NCBI RefSeq assembly: GCF_036373705.1
Contig: NC_089863.1
Span: forward strand, 23,272,417-23,336,416
Direction of reading: 5' to 3'
DNA length: 64,000 nucleotides
DNA from: Amia ocellicauda
Lineage: Eukaryota > Chordata > Actinopteri > Amiiformes > Amiidae
Shown: in pieces, positions 11,501 through 24,186 of the stretch
Layout of the letters: every line of letters starts with the position of its first letter
Position numbering within the stretch: the stretch's first letter is position 1
Translations under genes and position numbers: made by a program
The notes under the pieces: generated by a model
The model's input: only the letters and a program-made list of their open reading frames with translations
Database searches by the model: none
Told to the model about the DNA's origin: nothing

Positions 11501-13938
11501 ACAGATGAACTCTAGTTACTACAACAAGGCCCAGAAATGCTACCACAATGCTTCTTGCACTCTCAAATAGATTCCCAGCCAAGATCCGTCCCACGCTCAC
11601 CACACCTCACTACCCATCTCCTCAGCATCTACAGTGGATCTAGTGCATCCCAGGCGTGCTCTAATAGGACTAAGGTCAGAACTCGCAGCAGGGGTCACTG
11701 AACTGAATAAGTAAAACAGGCAATGCTGCTGTACACCACGGATACAACGGAGGCTGGCTGCCCTATAGTGAGATTCGAGAAGGACAGGCCTGGGCTCTTC
11801 TGGTAATCGAGTGAACAACAACATCAGGTGGGGATAGACAGAATGAATGTATTCACACCCCCCACACACAAGCGAACGGCACCACAGAACACCTTTTTTG
11901 GGAGCCTTGCAACACAGGCACAGAAACCATGTGCTGGTATGTTAAACTGCATGCGTTCATCAATCCAGTCTCTCTATCTCTCTCTCTCTCTTCTCCCCTC
12001 CCTCTCATCTCAACTCTCTTCTCTCCTCCTCTATTAACTCTCTTCTCTCCTCTCTCTGCTTTCCTCCTCTCTGTAGTGCCAGTAGTGTGCGCTCTCTCGC
12101 TCTCTCGCTCTCGCGCTCTCTCTCTCTCTCTCTCTCACATAAAGCACAAGGGATCCTGGCACCGAAACAGTCAGTCTCCACCCCAGCAGACAGGCTGCCC
12201 GGAGGGGAGGGCTGGGCTGGGCAGCGGATTTGATGACTAAGTCTTACCAGGAGAGCGAGCTTGGGAGCGCAACACAAACAACAGTCTGACTGAGATACAT
12301 ACCCAATGCCAGATTTTTTTTTTTCCTTTCTCTCTTCCCCCATGCAGCTAATCTAAAATAAAAAACAAAAGAAACAGTGTGTATAGACACTGTTAAAGCT
12401 GTGCGTGAGGAAAGACTTTTCTTTCAGAGAGTTACCCACTTTACTGGTTTACTTGGCTGTATTTCTGAGTGTGTACCCTTCGGAGCTGGAGAGTAAACAA
12501 ATATTGTAGTGTTGGGAAGGAGTTTCTCAATGGTGTAATAAGACCCCAAAAAAAGGGACAGTTAAACATATTTCCCCACGCAATGCTTACGTCGAATGCC
12601 CGCCCCGCCAACTCCCTGGATGCCAGTGCCAGCCCCGGCCAGATTGGCACGCTCTTCCGTTAGTAAATGAACGAGAACAGCCTAACGAGGGCATGGAACG
12701 TCTTTACTTAACATCACAAAATCGGCTTTCGTTCTTCACGGCCTTTTCGGGAGGAGAACTGGAATCCTGGATCTGTTTCCTGTTTGTTTTTATGATTCTG
12801 TTTTGATACTTCAAGCATTGATAACATCTGATTGTCATTACTGCCTTTTTTTCCTTTTTCTTTTTTTGGCCATGATTGCAGATGGAAAACGCCATTTTAA
12901 TGGAACTCTGATGAGAAAGGGGCCCATGAGAAAAGAAGGCTGTTCCATTCACTGAAAAGCCTCCCCCCCCCAACCACACACACACACACCTCCCTCGTCT
13001 TTCCAAAAAACAGAAAAGCCAGTCCAATCTTTACAGCCACGTTCACCTAGTCCACTGGCACCTACAACAATACAACACAAAAACCTCTTATCTGTGCCAC
13101 AACCTGTGCACAGAGAAAGCCAATGAAGACATAAATCACCTATAAATGACCTAAAATAATGTAAAGTCAACCAGAATGTTATTAAGAATAAAACTACTAC
13201 TAATATTTCAATTTCTTGAAGAGATGGCAGTTGCAGTGCATTGTGGGAGACTCTTTATTCCAAATTCTCCTTCAGCCTAAATGCATCTGTGTTGTAACCA
13301 TGGCGATCAAAACTGTACTTTGTAACCAACACTGTGTGGCTTAATTCAAAATGGAAACAGCACTTATTCATTCTCTTAACACACACACACACACACAGCT
13401 AGCGTACGGGCAGCCCATCCCACCCAGACGACTGCCAGGTAGTCAGTCAAGCCAAAATCTTACGGCGTGGAAAAATGTGTCCTTTCCTCTCCTTCCAGAA
13501 TAACTGAGCTGTAAAAGCGAAGGAATTAGAGGAAAGTTCCACAGCTTTCACAAGAAACACCGATACACACTTTGTAAAAAATCAGATTTTGACTGATTTT
13601 TTGTATCTTGTTTGACTGCCTAACCATTACAGAGGTTGATTCTTGTCACATCTGTACAGGGCGCCACCCATCCGCTTCCCGTGGGGAGGAGTGTGGTCAG
13701 AGCGGCCTCTGTTGGGAGGAGGCGGTACTGCATCTAGGTAAGGGTGACCAAAACTCAAGGGCTACATCCAACTTTAATAGGAGGTTCAAACAGCACAGGG
13801 AGATCTTATTGTATTGTTTTAATACCTTCTGCTTCAAGGAACCAGATTTAATATGAAAACCAGGTGTCAAGTTGGCTGCCATCAATGAAAGACAGGAACT
13901 CACACCTTGACAGAGACTTTGTTGCCCCAGTAGCATGC

Positions 13939-13949
13939 TCTCTCTCTCA

Positions 13950-13992
<43 letters not shown>
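13939..13992. repeat. (CT)n microsatellite
   Basis: About 54 bp of CT with two short interruptions. Confidence 0.95.
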
Positions 13993-13995
<3 letters not shown>

Positions 13996-15724
13996 CTGGG
14001 GGGGCCGAGGTTCACACTCCAGGGTGGCTGGCTCCTCCGTCCTGTCCTTTACCTGCAAACGGACAGAAAACACAGTGAAACGTGCGTGTGTGCGTCAAAA
14101 GCAAACCTAGACCTCGTAGGATCAGAAGAGCTTTTGGTAGCACGGCAGGTGTGGAGGGTGAAAGACCCCATTCAGGCCCCGGGCCGGTCTGGGCAGCTGC
14201 GTCTCGGCCGCAGCTGCAACGTGAGTCCAGAACAGTGAGGCGGATCGACAGAAGGAAGATTTAAAAAACAGAGCGGGCGAAGTGGAAGTCCCGGGCTGCG
14301 TTCAATCCAAAGCCCAGTGGAGATCCATTGTGTCGAAGCCGAGCGCTGTGTCTCCACCCTGTGGCGAATGGAAGTTCAAGCAGCAGGGACTGTAATAAAG
14401 TCTGATCTGATGTACAAACAGGGGCAAGTAATTATCCTTAGTTACGAAGGGCAGCTGGGGTCAGAAACCAACTTCATGGGGCACTGGAATGGAAGCAAAG
14501 TTGGATCTGTGCTTCTTGCCATGGCCTCCATTGCCATTTGCACATTAGCACTCTTTCAATGACGTCACATACTTTGGTTTGTTCAAATTCATTCGTCTCT
14601 CTCATGTTATTCCAAGCAAACCTCTTCACTGCTTAGTATCATCCGCAGTTTGTGTAGTTTTGTTTCATTGATGAAGCCAAGACAACCCCCTGTATATGTT
14701 ATAAACAAACACACACACAACGTTTCGACCGGCAGTAGTACATATATGTACATGTAACGCACATGTGCCTAGCATGCTGATGCATTTGCGTTGTTTTATA
14801 CCAACGACCCATCATTTCCAATGCATTCCTGCCAGGACGTTTTTGTCCCCGTCCTGCCCATTCAAAACAAACACTTGGGTTGAAAATGTAACCCCAGCAA
14901 ACTGCAAATCAATAAAGCACAATGTATTTTTACAGACAAAAACATGGCAATAGCATACAAACCTGTTGCGGACCCCACAAAGCCTACCTGAGGCGCGTCC
15001 ACCTGAACTCTGTCTAATTGGGTTGATTAATTGCTCAATTCTTCATGTGATTTCGTATTTAGGAATATTATAATCGATATTTCTATGGCTGTTTGTCTAT
15101 CGTGTTGGTGAAGGTGGTGCCTGAGCTCAAAACTTTTCTTGTTTGTCTGTTTTTGGTCAAACACACCTTCAGCCCATCGTCCCTTGATTAAATGACCCTT
15201 TGACTGTTTCTTTACGTCTGTACACGTATTTCTCCTCCACTGGCCGTTTAAATGGTAACTGTAATGCATCGTGTAATTTTGGCCGTCGTGTATTTTTCCC
15301 CCAGAGTAAAATTTGGTTCAGTATGATCATATATTTATAAATAAATCACTGTAAAAAAAAATAACACGTGTAACTCTAAATTGAGTCTCATTTCTTTGTA
15401 AAGGGCGCCCTCTTATGACGTAATCGTGTTCTGCAGCTTTTGCTAGCATCAGTACATTTGATTTGATCGTGTGTGTGTGTGTATTTACACACCGACCACA
15501 CTTCCATACATAAAGGCTTGAATACATACATGCACACATACATACATTACCAGAAGGTCATATGTGTTTATGCTCATGTGTGTTTGCTGTGTTTTCACTA
15601 CTATACAAAGCACAATAGGACGAGAAAGTATTGAACCAAAGGTAACAGGCTCCCTGCTGCAGCAATTATTCATGTGAACACGTTTTACTAACGGACAGAC
15701 GAAAACACAGAATAGACAGAGTGC

Positions 15725-16030
15725 AGGAAAGAATAAAAGAAAGAAAGAAAATGAAAAAATTAAACAAAAGAACAAATCCAAGGGAGAAAAATAATTTAAA
15801 AGAAAGAATGAAAGAACGGAGCAAGTTAAAGGAAGAGACAGAAGGAATAAAAGAAAGAAAGAAGCAAAAGACAACGAAAGAATAAAAGGAACAAAGAATG
15901 AAAGGAAGGAAGGAACATGAAATAGAGAGAGAAGGGGGAGAGAGAGAAAGGGAGAAAGCATACAGACTTCAAGACAGTCTGAAAAACAAACAAAAACATG
16001 AAGAAACGCATAAAGACATGAAGACAAATA
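15725..16030. repeat. Polypurine tract (AAAGAA-rich)
   Basis: About 300 bp of almost unbroken A and G on plus, with AAAGAA, GGAAGGAA and GAGAGA motifs. Such tracts can form triplex DNA. The 180-residue open frame on the minus strand is a Ser/Leu/Phe-rich product of this composition and is not regarded as a gene. Confidence 0.85.
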
Positions 16031-16644
16031 AAGGCGGTATCAGGAAAAAATATGGAAAGTGAACACCTTGAATAAGAAAAGATGGGTGGATGTGTGTTAC
16101 TCGTTCCTCTTCAAACACCTACAGACAAACAGACAGGCAGATAGAGAGACAGAAAGGCACACACAGAAAGACAGACACACACACAGACAGGCAGGCAGAC
16201 AGACAGACTCCTCACATTGGCATAAATGGCAAAACTACAGTTCTTCATCCATTTGAGTCACTGTGTTTATTTATATATATTATTTTTGTAATCTAACTCA
16301 GTGACTGATCACAGTGTTATAGTGCTGGAGTACAGACTGGCTTCCTTGGCACAGCCGGGCGAGAGAGAGCCCCTCTCTGCGGTGCTGAGGTATTACCTAG
16401 TGAAGGCAAGTGCCCGCCTCTTTCCAGTCAGGGATCTAGGCTCTTGGCAGGCAGGGCCCGTCTTCTGGGGCTTGTGGGTATTTCCGGTGATGTGTTCCAC
16501 CTCTGTTTGCGGCAAAACATTTGCTTAATTGATCCCATTTCGTTTTCCTTTTATGTGTGATCACCTTCACACACACACACACACACACGCCCATTGAGAA
16601 AATACCAAGCTGGGAGATTTGAGCATCTGCCCATCTGCCCATCT

Positions 16645-16705
16645 GCCTCTCTCTCTCTCTCTCTGTTTCTCTCTCTGTGTCTCCCTTTCCCTCTCTCTGT
16701 CTGTC

Positions 16706-16736
<31 letters not shown>

Positions 16737-16773
16737 TTGTCTCCCTCTCTCTGTCTGTCTGTCTCTCCCTCTC

Positions 16774-16816
<43 letters not shown>

Positions 16817-16846
16817 CTCCATCTCCCTCTGTCTCTCTCTCTCTCA
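16645..16846. repeat. (CT)n/(CTGT)n compound microsatellite
   Basis: About 200 bp of CT dinucleotides and CTGT tetranucleotides, polypyrimidine on plus. Confidence 0.95.
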
Positions 16847-18279
16847 GCGCAGCCCACTGGGAGCACTGGGGAGTACTGGCAACGGGACTGCGGCACAGTG
16901 TGGCGTCGAATCCTCCTCTGTCTCCCAGGGTGTGGACCTACCCACCCCCCACCAGTTTGGGAAGCCCTTCACAGCCCGCCTCCGGTAAGAGGTGTGAGCT
17001 CACCAGCTGTTTACCCGCTCCTCGGTGGCAGCAGCCGTGATCATCAGCGGCCCTGACAGCGAGAGAGGAGAGGAGAGGAGAGGGGTGACCTAATAGCTGA
17101 GAAAAGAGATGAAGTCATAGCCACCTGACTCCGATTCCCAGCTGAATGCAGGGCCCTCCCCTCTGCTCACTCCGAGCCCAGTGCATCAGTCAGCGCTGGG
17201 GTGTGTGTCTGTGTGTGTGTGTGTGTGTCTCCTCAGTACCTAGAGAGTCGGAGGGGCGGGGCTTGGGTAGACGGAGGTGTGACCTACCCCCATCAATCAA
17301 CCCCCTCTCCTGTCCCTTTGCCACACCCCACTATCTCATTGAAGCATCACCCTCTGAAGATGTGGTCATCTGCGGTAAGGATTCCTCTGTCATCCGTCAT
17401 CTCTCTATTTCTTCTTTGACTCGTTAAGGTGTTTAAGAGCGATACGATAACTGCACACAGTGGAGAGGCTGGGTCCTGGGGTCGAGGTGCCCGTGTTGGT
17501 GCTTGCTCCCTTACGTGCCTGGTGCTGTGCCTGCGTCTGTTTTGTTTTGCGTTCTCACGTGTTCTTTTACAGATACCTGCGTACAGTGATCTACATATAC
17601 CCCACATTACCCGGGCAACCACATCCCTATAAAAAAAACAACACCCTCGTGTATCAGGTGGAATCTGTTACATTATTAGCCACTGGGGCCGGAAACGCAG
17701 CGCTGCTGTGCCGTTCCCCGGTGAGCCGAGGCTGTGGGCGAGTCAAGGTCTTTGCCAGTTTCCTTTCCACTGGTGCAGTTTCGTTGTCCTTGTGTGGAAA
17801 TATGGCTTGGAGACTTACTCGATGGGGGGGGGGCGAGGTGCTTTTGTCTGTCCTTAAGGCGTCAGTAGCCAATCAGATTACAGGAGGTCTGCCAACCACG
17901 TTTTTTATGCCCTTATGTTAGATTTTTATCACTGTAGTGTATTGTCTAGTTGTGTGTTTAGTTTTAATGAGGGATCGTACCCACTCGTAGGTCTTTGTGA
18001 ACATTTAGGGCACAGGATAGCAGGATAGGGCCCTGGCACTGATTTGATACCCAGTACCCACGCCAGCTCAATCCTGAAGATGTGGGTTGCTGCGTGTGAG
18101 TTATCAGTTTGCTTCACTTGGGTGGGTCTATTGATGTGTGGAATTTAGTCACAATGTCACCGATTTAAATTATATTTAACTTTTAGTGGCACACAACCCC
18201 CCCACCTGGACCTCGAACTCTTAGCCTAGTTCCTAAATAATCCAGTCAAGATTTTCACTTCTAACAGGCTGTATATATA

Positions 18280-19099
18280 CAGATGGGTGACGAATTAAAG
18301 GAAAAATCTGAATAAATCTGAATAAATAACGAATGCAGATGCCTCCAAACAGGTGCACTGCATGATACAATTAAGCAATTAACATCCCATCATGCTCTGT
18401 GGCATGTGTACAAATGCTGAGCAGCCCAGTTGACCTCGATTTTGGATCAAGATGGCAAGAGGAAAGGATCTCAGTGACTTTGAAAGAGGCGTCATTATTG
18501 GGGCACGAATGGCAGGAGCTTCAGACACAAAGATGCTCAACTGGCTCGTGTTCTGGACAAGCGGGCGAGTGCATGTGTGGGACACCAAGAGAACGGGACA
18601 GGCCTGACTGCTGGACCCCTACAGTGAGGGGGTCCGGAGGCTCTGTTATGCTGTGGGGGGCATTTTCCTGGCATGGTTTGGGTCCACTTGTCCCCTTAGA
18701 GGGAAGGGTCACTGCAAATCATGACAGAGTTATTCTGAGTGAACACCTTTATCCTATGGTGAAACACTTCTCTCCTGATGGGAGTGGTCTCTTCCAGGAC
18801 GACAATGCCCCATCCACAGGGCACGAGGGTCACTGAATGGTGTGATGAGGATGAAAATGATGCGATTCATATGCTATGGCCTTCACAGTCACCAGATCTC
18901 AACCCAATTGAACACCTATGGGAGATTCTGGACCGACACCAATATCTTTTGGAAGAATGGTGTTCATCCCTCCAGTAGAGTCCAGAGACAATCTGTACAA
19001 TCTGTGCCAAGAGCATTGAAGCTGTTCTGGGGCTCGTGGTGCCCAGCACCTTACTGAGACACTTTATGTTGGTTATTCTTTTAATTTGTCACCCGCCTG
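18280..19099 (+). mobile_element. Tc1/mariner element, internally deleted, with TIRs and TA target site
   Basis: Terminal inverted repeats of about 25-30 bp, imperfect. The left end starts CAGATGGGTGACGAATTAAA; the reverse complement of the right end starts CAGGCGGGTGACAAATTAAA. The element is bounded by TA on both sides (18278-18279 and 19100-19101). The interior keeps broken transposase pieces: GSVMLWGAFSWHGLGPL, a FQDDNAP motif and, in another frame, [17 protein letters not shown]. At 820 bp it is shorter than a full element (about 1.3-1.6 kb), and the N-terminal DNA-binding region is mostly missing. It is non-autonomous and inactive. Confidence 0.93.
18399..19057 (+). pseudogene. Tc1-type transposase remnant
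   Basis: Decayed transposase inside the 820 bp element. The catalytic-core text is split over at least two reading frames: the first holds the WGAFSW and DDNAP segment up to a stop at about 18836, then a shifted frame holds the [12 protein letters not shown] segment. The frames do not connect without frameshifts, and the N-terminal helix-turn-helix region is not recognised. Confidence 0.85.
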
Positions 19100-19639
19100 T
19101 ATATATGCAAAGACTTATTTAAATTCCATATAAAATCCTGCTCTGTGAGCGTTTGTAAACCTCAAATTGACATCTGGTGGTTTCCTGAAATCGAAAGGAC
19201 CAGTACAGGAGAAAACCCTTCGATGCTGAAGTGGGTGGCGCAAACAAAGCTTCCTCTGCTGCAGCCCGGTATATGTTTTTCTCTTTTTTTTTCTGCTACA
19301 TCTGCATGGTTAAACATCTATTCCCGATTGTCCAACACACACACACCCTCCCAGCGGTGTCACAGCCGTCAACGAGGCCGGCCGCCCTGTGTCCGCACCT
19401 CTGACATCCTGCGGTAGCCTCTAGTCTCTGAGTCACCGGCCACTTCCTGGCCTTCTGTTTCATTGGCTCACCCCCCTCACGCTGAATTCCAGGAACAGCA
19501 GGGGGCTGCCCTGCCATGGCTGAGCAGAAATAGCTGTGTCAGGAGTTCTTGGCACCGAGGTGAGCGCTGGGCGAGATCTCAAGGGCAGGAGGGGAGGGGA
19601 GTGTGTGTGTGTCTTGTGCACCAACAGCGCATCACAGAT

Positions 19640-19670
19640 CTGAGAGACCTCCGCTGTAGAGGTCTCTCAG
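19640..19670. repeat. Perfect 12 bp inverted repeat
   Basis: CTGAGAGACCTC, then a 7-base spacer, then the exact reverse complement. It could form a hairpin, but no T run or other terminator feature accompanies it and function is unknown. Confidence 0.8.
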
Positions 19671-19740
19671 AGAGGCAGAGAGGCAGCGCCACACGCCACA
19701 CTGAGCTGTCGGCCTTCTGCACATGGGTGCCGCAACACGC

Positions 19741-19951
19741 ACACAGACAGACAGACAGACAGACATACAGACAGACGGGTCGGAGAGGCGGTGCGCTGCC
19801 TGAGAAGAAAGACAAAAGATAGATCCGTCTGTAGCTCGTGGGTGAAGAGATGAAAGTGCTGGGCAGGCAGGGAGGCGTGTGCACAGACAGACAGGGAGAC
19901 AGAGGGACACACGCACGGAGCACGTGAGGGATGGACAGGTGGGTAAGAGAC

Positions 19952-19984
<33 letters not shown>

Positions 19985-20300
19985 AAGAGAGAGAGATGGG
20001 ATTGCCTATACAAAAAGACAGTCAGGATGGGCGGAGGACTAGATAGAGGCAGACAGGCACACGGATGGACAGATAGGTGCAGAGGCAAAAAGAAAGAGAG
20101 ACAGACAGACCCATAGACAGAAAGACAGGCACACAGACACACAGACAGAGAGAGAGACAAAGAGACAGACAGACAAACAGAGAGAGAGACAAAGAGACAG
20201 GCAGGCAGGCACACGGACAGACAGACTGGCACATGGATGGATGGACAGACAGACAGGCACACATAGACAGACAGACAGACAGGCAGACAGACACACAGGT
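19741..20300. repeat. (ACAG)n-rich satellite block
   Basis: About 560 bp dominated by ACAG, GACA and GAGA units with interruptions. It includes a (GA)n core near 19949-19996 and a region of ACAGACAG/GCACAC at 20040-20300. Open frames on both strands (Cys/Leu/Ser-rich on minus, Arg/Gln/Thr/Asp-rich on plus) are low-complexity artefacts. Confidence 0.9.
19776..19875 (+). repeat. Duplicated 100 bp module, copy 1
   Basis: Matches 20296-20395 at a constant 520 bp offset. Shared features include GTGCGCTGCC, GACAAAAGATAGAT and CTGTAGCTCGTGGGTGA, with scattered substitutions. The copies bracket the ACAG-rich repeat. Confidence 0.9.
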
Positions 20301-20395
20301 CAGAGAGACGGTGCGCTGCCAGAGAAGAATGACAAAAGATAGATTCATCTGTAGCTCGTGGGTGAGGGGATGAAAGTGCTGGACAGGCAGGGAGA
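20296..20395 (+). repeat. Duplicated 100 bp module, copy 2
   Basis: Second copy of the module at 19776-19875, diverged by roughly ten substitutions. It suggests an old segmental duplication of a unit of about 520 bp. Confidence 0.9.
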
Positions 20396-20918
20396 TGCCA
20401 CACAGCCATTGATTTCCCTTGGAGGCCCCGCAGACGGCCGAGCTGGCAGCCACTGACCTCTTGAACACAGAGCCCAGAGCTGGGGACCCCCTCTCCCCCA
20501 GTGGAGCCCCAGGCCCCCACCCTCTCTCCCCAGCCAGGAGAGGCCCTTGCCAGCCACAGAGGAGCCGGACGGCCGGCCCGGCCCCAGCCCGGGGAGCCCA
20601 GCTCTGCACAGCCCTAATCCCACGAGCCACCGTGGCGACATTGATCACCCTACACACTCCACAGCCCCAGGGGGCTCCCGGCTAATTAGTCCCCCGGGAA
20701 GCTGTCTAGACGATGATTATGTACACCTGAACTGCCCACCAGCATGACATCATCTTCCACAGCCCCCATCCCCTCTATATAGTGTTGTGTTTGTGTGAAA
20801 GCCGCAGAGAAACTGGACACAACATACAGCTAATAACAGGGCTTTTCCACTGTAATTAGATTTGCTCTCAGATTAAAAATGTGTTGTTGTTTGTTGTTTT
20901 TTGTTATTTTTCTTCATC

Positions 20919-20949
<31 letters not shown>

Positions 20950-21906
20950 AATTCCTTAGCCCCACAATATAATAAGCATACTTCCTGGTACAGAAGAGCT
21001 AAAACAACAAGAAATGACAGTGCAAAGGTCACAACAGTGTCATGACAGTCCCTGCTGTGTGTAGAGGGGTAGCTCTCCTTGTTTTCAATCCAGTCCGGTG
21101 ATGTGTTCAAGGCCACAGCCAGGTCAGAGGTTGACGGTGATTAGGGGAAGGAAACACAGTGGCTCAGGGTGGTGCCAAATTTTTTCAGGTGTGTTTTCCC
21201 CATGCAGCCTACGCAACTTCACACTGGATTGAATCGCCAGCGAATTCTTCCCGTTCACACTTTCTCTGGTGTTCGTGGAGTTGCGGGAGTGAGAGAAAGC
21301 CATCTAAATGTAACGTACAACACCCCGATACTGCCCACTCTTTATTTTTCCATTTTGAACTCAATTAAACCCAAGAAAAGAGCACTTGATCAGTTGAGCC
21401 CACGGAATGAGCCTCAGATTGTTCTTTTTCCTGGTCTTAAATACACACAACACAAGTGGATCTGTAATTCAAACCCCTCATAGGAAGCGTAGGAATCTTT
21501 CATAACCCTTTTTGTTGTCTTGTAAGACTTGTATGACTCTGTTCTGTTGTTTTTGTTGAAATGATGATTTTTCCAAGGCATGCTTTTATACACCTGTAGG
21601 AAGTGGGAAAGCTGTTTGTGGTTAGGCTCACCAGGGATCCCAAAGCACCTTCGGATGAAGTCCCACAGCTGCAGCAACAATATCGCACAGTGCGCACCGA
21701 CACAGGTCCCCGGGGTGCGGTGTGTTTCTGTTTCCCGTTTCTGGGGGGCTGAGTGTGCGCTGCCGTCTCTGTGGCTTTCAGGTGCCCACTCTGCAAGACT
21801 ACACGATTGTACGGTTCGCGTTTTAGGTTGTGGGCATCTGAGGAGAATTCAAAGAAGAGAAGAGGGGTCTAGGATGGGTACACCCACTACAGGTCACCAT
21901 TGCTGT

Positions 21907-22255
21907 GATTTATTATTATTGTTGTTGTTGTGTTGTTGTTGTTATTTGTTGTATTGTTGATTTTATTTATTTTTGCATTACTATAATTCTTGTTATTATT
22001 GGTAGTATTGTTGTGTTTATTATTATTGTTGTGGTCATTATATTTATTAATATAATTATTGTTATTATTAATATTCTTATTATTGTTCTAGTTGTTTTTA
22101 TTTTTGTATTACTATACTTACTGTTATTATTATAATTAGTAGTAGTACTGTTGTTCTTGTTATTATTATTGTTGTTGTTTTTGTATTACTGTTTTTATTG
22201 TTGTTATTATTACAATTATTATTATTAGTATTGTTGTTGTTATTATTATTACTAT
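21907..22255. repeat. TTA/TTG-rich trinucleotide tract
   Basis: About 350 bp made almost only of T, A and G on plus, in imperfect TTATTATTG and TTGTTGTTG units. It gives Ile/Val/Leu-rich (plus) and Asn-rich (minus) spurious frames. Confidence 0.9.
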
Positions 22256-23532
22256 AAAGAGTTGTATTCTTGTGAGGATCGGGCATCTCGTGCATAATAT
22301 CAGAGAGAGAAGAAACCCGCCTTAATTGCCCAAAAGAGTAAATACAAATTAGTTTGAGACACTTTGGCACCTCCAGACCCCAGCCCTGCCAGGAGACGCT
22401 CCCTGGCAGCGGCGCTGTTTGGCAGAGTCGGCGACGCACTGTGGGGGCCTGCTGGGCGCTATAGTGCAGGGCCCTCTGGAAAAAAAACACACAAAAAAAC
22501 GCCCAACCTGCAGCGCTCCTGGGCGGGGACGGACGAGGGGCGCAGAGGGACACCTTTTCCGCTACACGACATGGAGCACTGCTTTTACGGCCTTGTAAAT
22601 AAATAATAGCTCTTTAAAAGCCAGTAAAACACACCCCGACAATGGCAGGGGACACCCAGATACACAACCTCCCCCCCAGCCCAAGACAGTGTGAGCAATG
22701 GCACAATGGGGAGCACTAACACTGCGGCAGGGAGGGTTGTTGCTCTATGGGGGGACGGCCCATTGCAGACTCAATGAACCGTTCCCCCTTACATAAATAA
22801 GCAGCAGCTCAGGGCCTCATTTACAACTCGCTCCCATACTGGCAGATGCACCCATTGTGTAGCGCTCGGGCCATTGTGCCACATTGTGCGCGTGTGTGTC
22901 AGTGTTACAGCGAGGTTTCTCAACGCTGGGGGTTATTAAGAGAGAGACACAAACCCCTCCACCCATCTCCCGTGCACTTGTGCACCAGCGTATCCCACTG
23001 GGAGAGAGATTTGGGGTGATTTAAAGTCTGTAGGGACCCTTGCTGTCTTCGCCAAGGTGTTGATTTTCATGGTTTGGCTGGTGACTCTGTCTGGACAACA
23101 AAGCGCTGAGGTTTTACTCCAAGGCCGGGCCTCTGACGGGACGGGGCGAGGGGCCCTGCTGACGCCTCAGGGGGTCTGGAGTGGCCTGACACCCGTGGAT
23201 CTCTTTCCAAACCGACTTTCCTCCTGCCTGTCAGATCAGATGACATCCTGCATGTTTGCAAAGCAGACGTGACCGATTCCCTTTGTTATGCAATGCATGG
23301 ATGCCTCATCACTACTTTAAAACTTTATTTCCAGCTCTTCCGCTGTTATTATTATTATTATGATGATGATTAATAATCTTACTCAGCCTTTTTATAGGCT
23401 TGTATACAAATCTGCCGCCAGGCGCGGCTCCTGCGACCACGTTGCCTATATTTGCTGCTGCTCTTTGTTCGAGCCAGGGTTCAGCACGAATACTGCCGGA
23501 GATCTGGTTACGGGAAATGGGATGGATGTTTT

Positions 23533-23569
23533 AAAAAAAAAAAAAAAAAAAAAAAAGAGGGGGGGGGGG
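23533..23569. repeat. A24 run followed by G-rich run
   Basis: Adenine homopolymer followed by a mainly guanine run. It could be the tail of a retroposed sequence, but no recognisable retroelement precedes it. Confidence 0.8.
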
Positions 23570-24143
23570 TAGACAACTGCTGCACTGGTACTGCAAACGG
23601 CTTACAGACATCCCCCCCTCCTATACACACTCACACACTCCCCTCTTTCACAGCGTCTGAGACCCTCCAAAGTGACCTGTCACCACCTCTATGCATATTC
23701 AGATATCGGCGAGGGGTGGTGGTGTGGTGGGGGGGCAAAACGATCAATTACACTCCTTCCTCGCTTTCGCTCCCTCCCCCATCCCTAAATCAAATCCTAA
23801 CCCTAACGTCATCGCTCTTTGTTACATACACACACACACAAAAAAAATGTCCCCCTGTACCTAAACCATTCCAGCAGACAAAAACAACTTCTCCCCCCCC
23901 CCCAGCCCCGATCCGTGCATCTGGTTTTACTTATACAATCCTGTACTTGTTCTGGACCAGTTTGGCGATGCTTTGTGGATGCCCCCCCCCTCCACGCCCC
24001 ACGGAGACTGACCCTTATATCCACTTACATATACATTAAAAAAAAACGTGATCTGAGCACTGTAGAGGGGGAGAAAGAAAGCATTTGTGGGCGATCGGTT
24101 GGCAGAAAAAGCAAGTGTAGCTACAGAAACAAAGCGAGCGCCT

Positions 24144-24150
<7 letters not shown>

Positions 24151-24180
<30 letters not shown>
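24151..24180. repeat. (GA)n upstream of mex3a
   Basis: About 30 bp of GA repeat roughly 360 bp upstream of the mex3a start codon, at the edge of the GC-rich 5' region. Confidence 0.9.

Positions 24181-24183
<3 letters not shown>

Positions 24184-24186
<3 letters not shown>

Larger units (their letters stand above)
11501..18279. other. Intergenic with simple repeats, no gene seen
   Basis: No coding exon recognised. The interval holds CT tracts (11968-12060, 12091-12137, 13939-13992), a CA tract near 13379-13397, a 300 bp polypurine tract (15725-16030), (CAGA/CA)n near 16125-16207, (CA)n at 16568-16589, a 200 bp CT/CTGT tract (16645-16846) and (GT)n at 17199-17229. Open frames over these tracts are artefacts. 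Confidence 0.6.
19100..24100. other. Intergenic upstream of mex3a, no gene seen
   Basis: Repeat-rich sequence with no recognised exon. It holds the CAGA-rich block and duplicated module at 19.74-20.40 kb, the TTA/TTG tract at 21.91-22.26 kb, an A run followed by a G run at 23533-23569, and several C/G homopolymer runs. The GC-rich stretch 20420-20700 has open frames without known domains. Confidence 0.55.

Noticed and set aside
15485..16027. 180-codon Ser/Leu/Phe-rich open frame on minus
   Set aside because: Produced by the AAAGAA polypurine tract; low complexity and no conserved motif.
19579..20520. 313-codon Cys/Leu/Ser-rich open frame on minus
   Set aside because: Lies over the ACAG/GAGA satellite; the CLSVCLSV-type repeat is a translation of the microsatellite.
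23790..23806. Telomere-like CCTAACCCTAAC
   Set aside because: Only about two units; too short for an interstitial telomere repeat.
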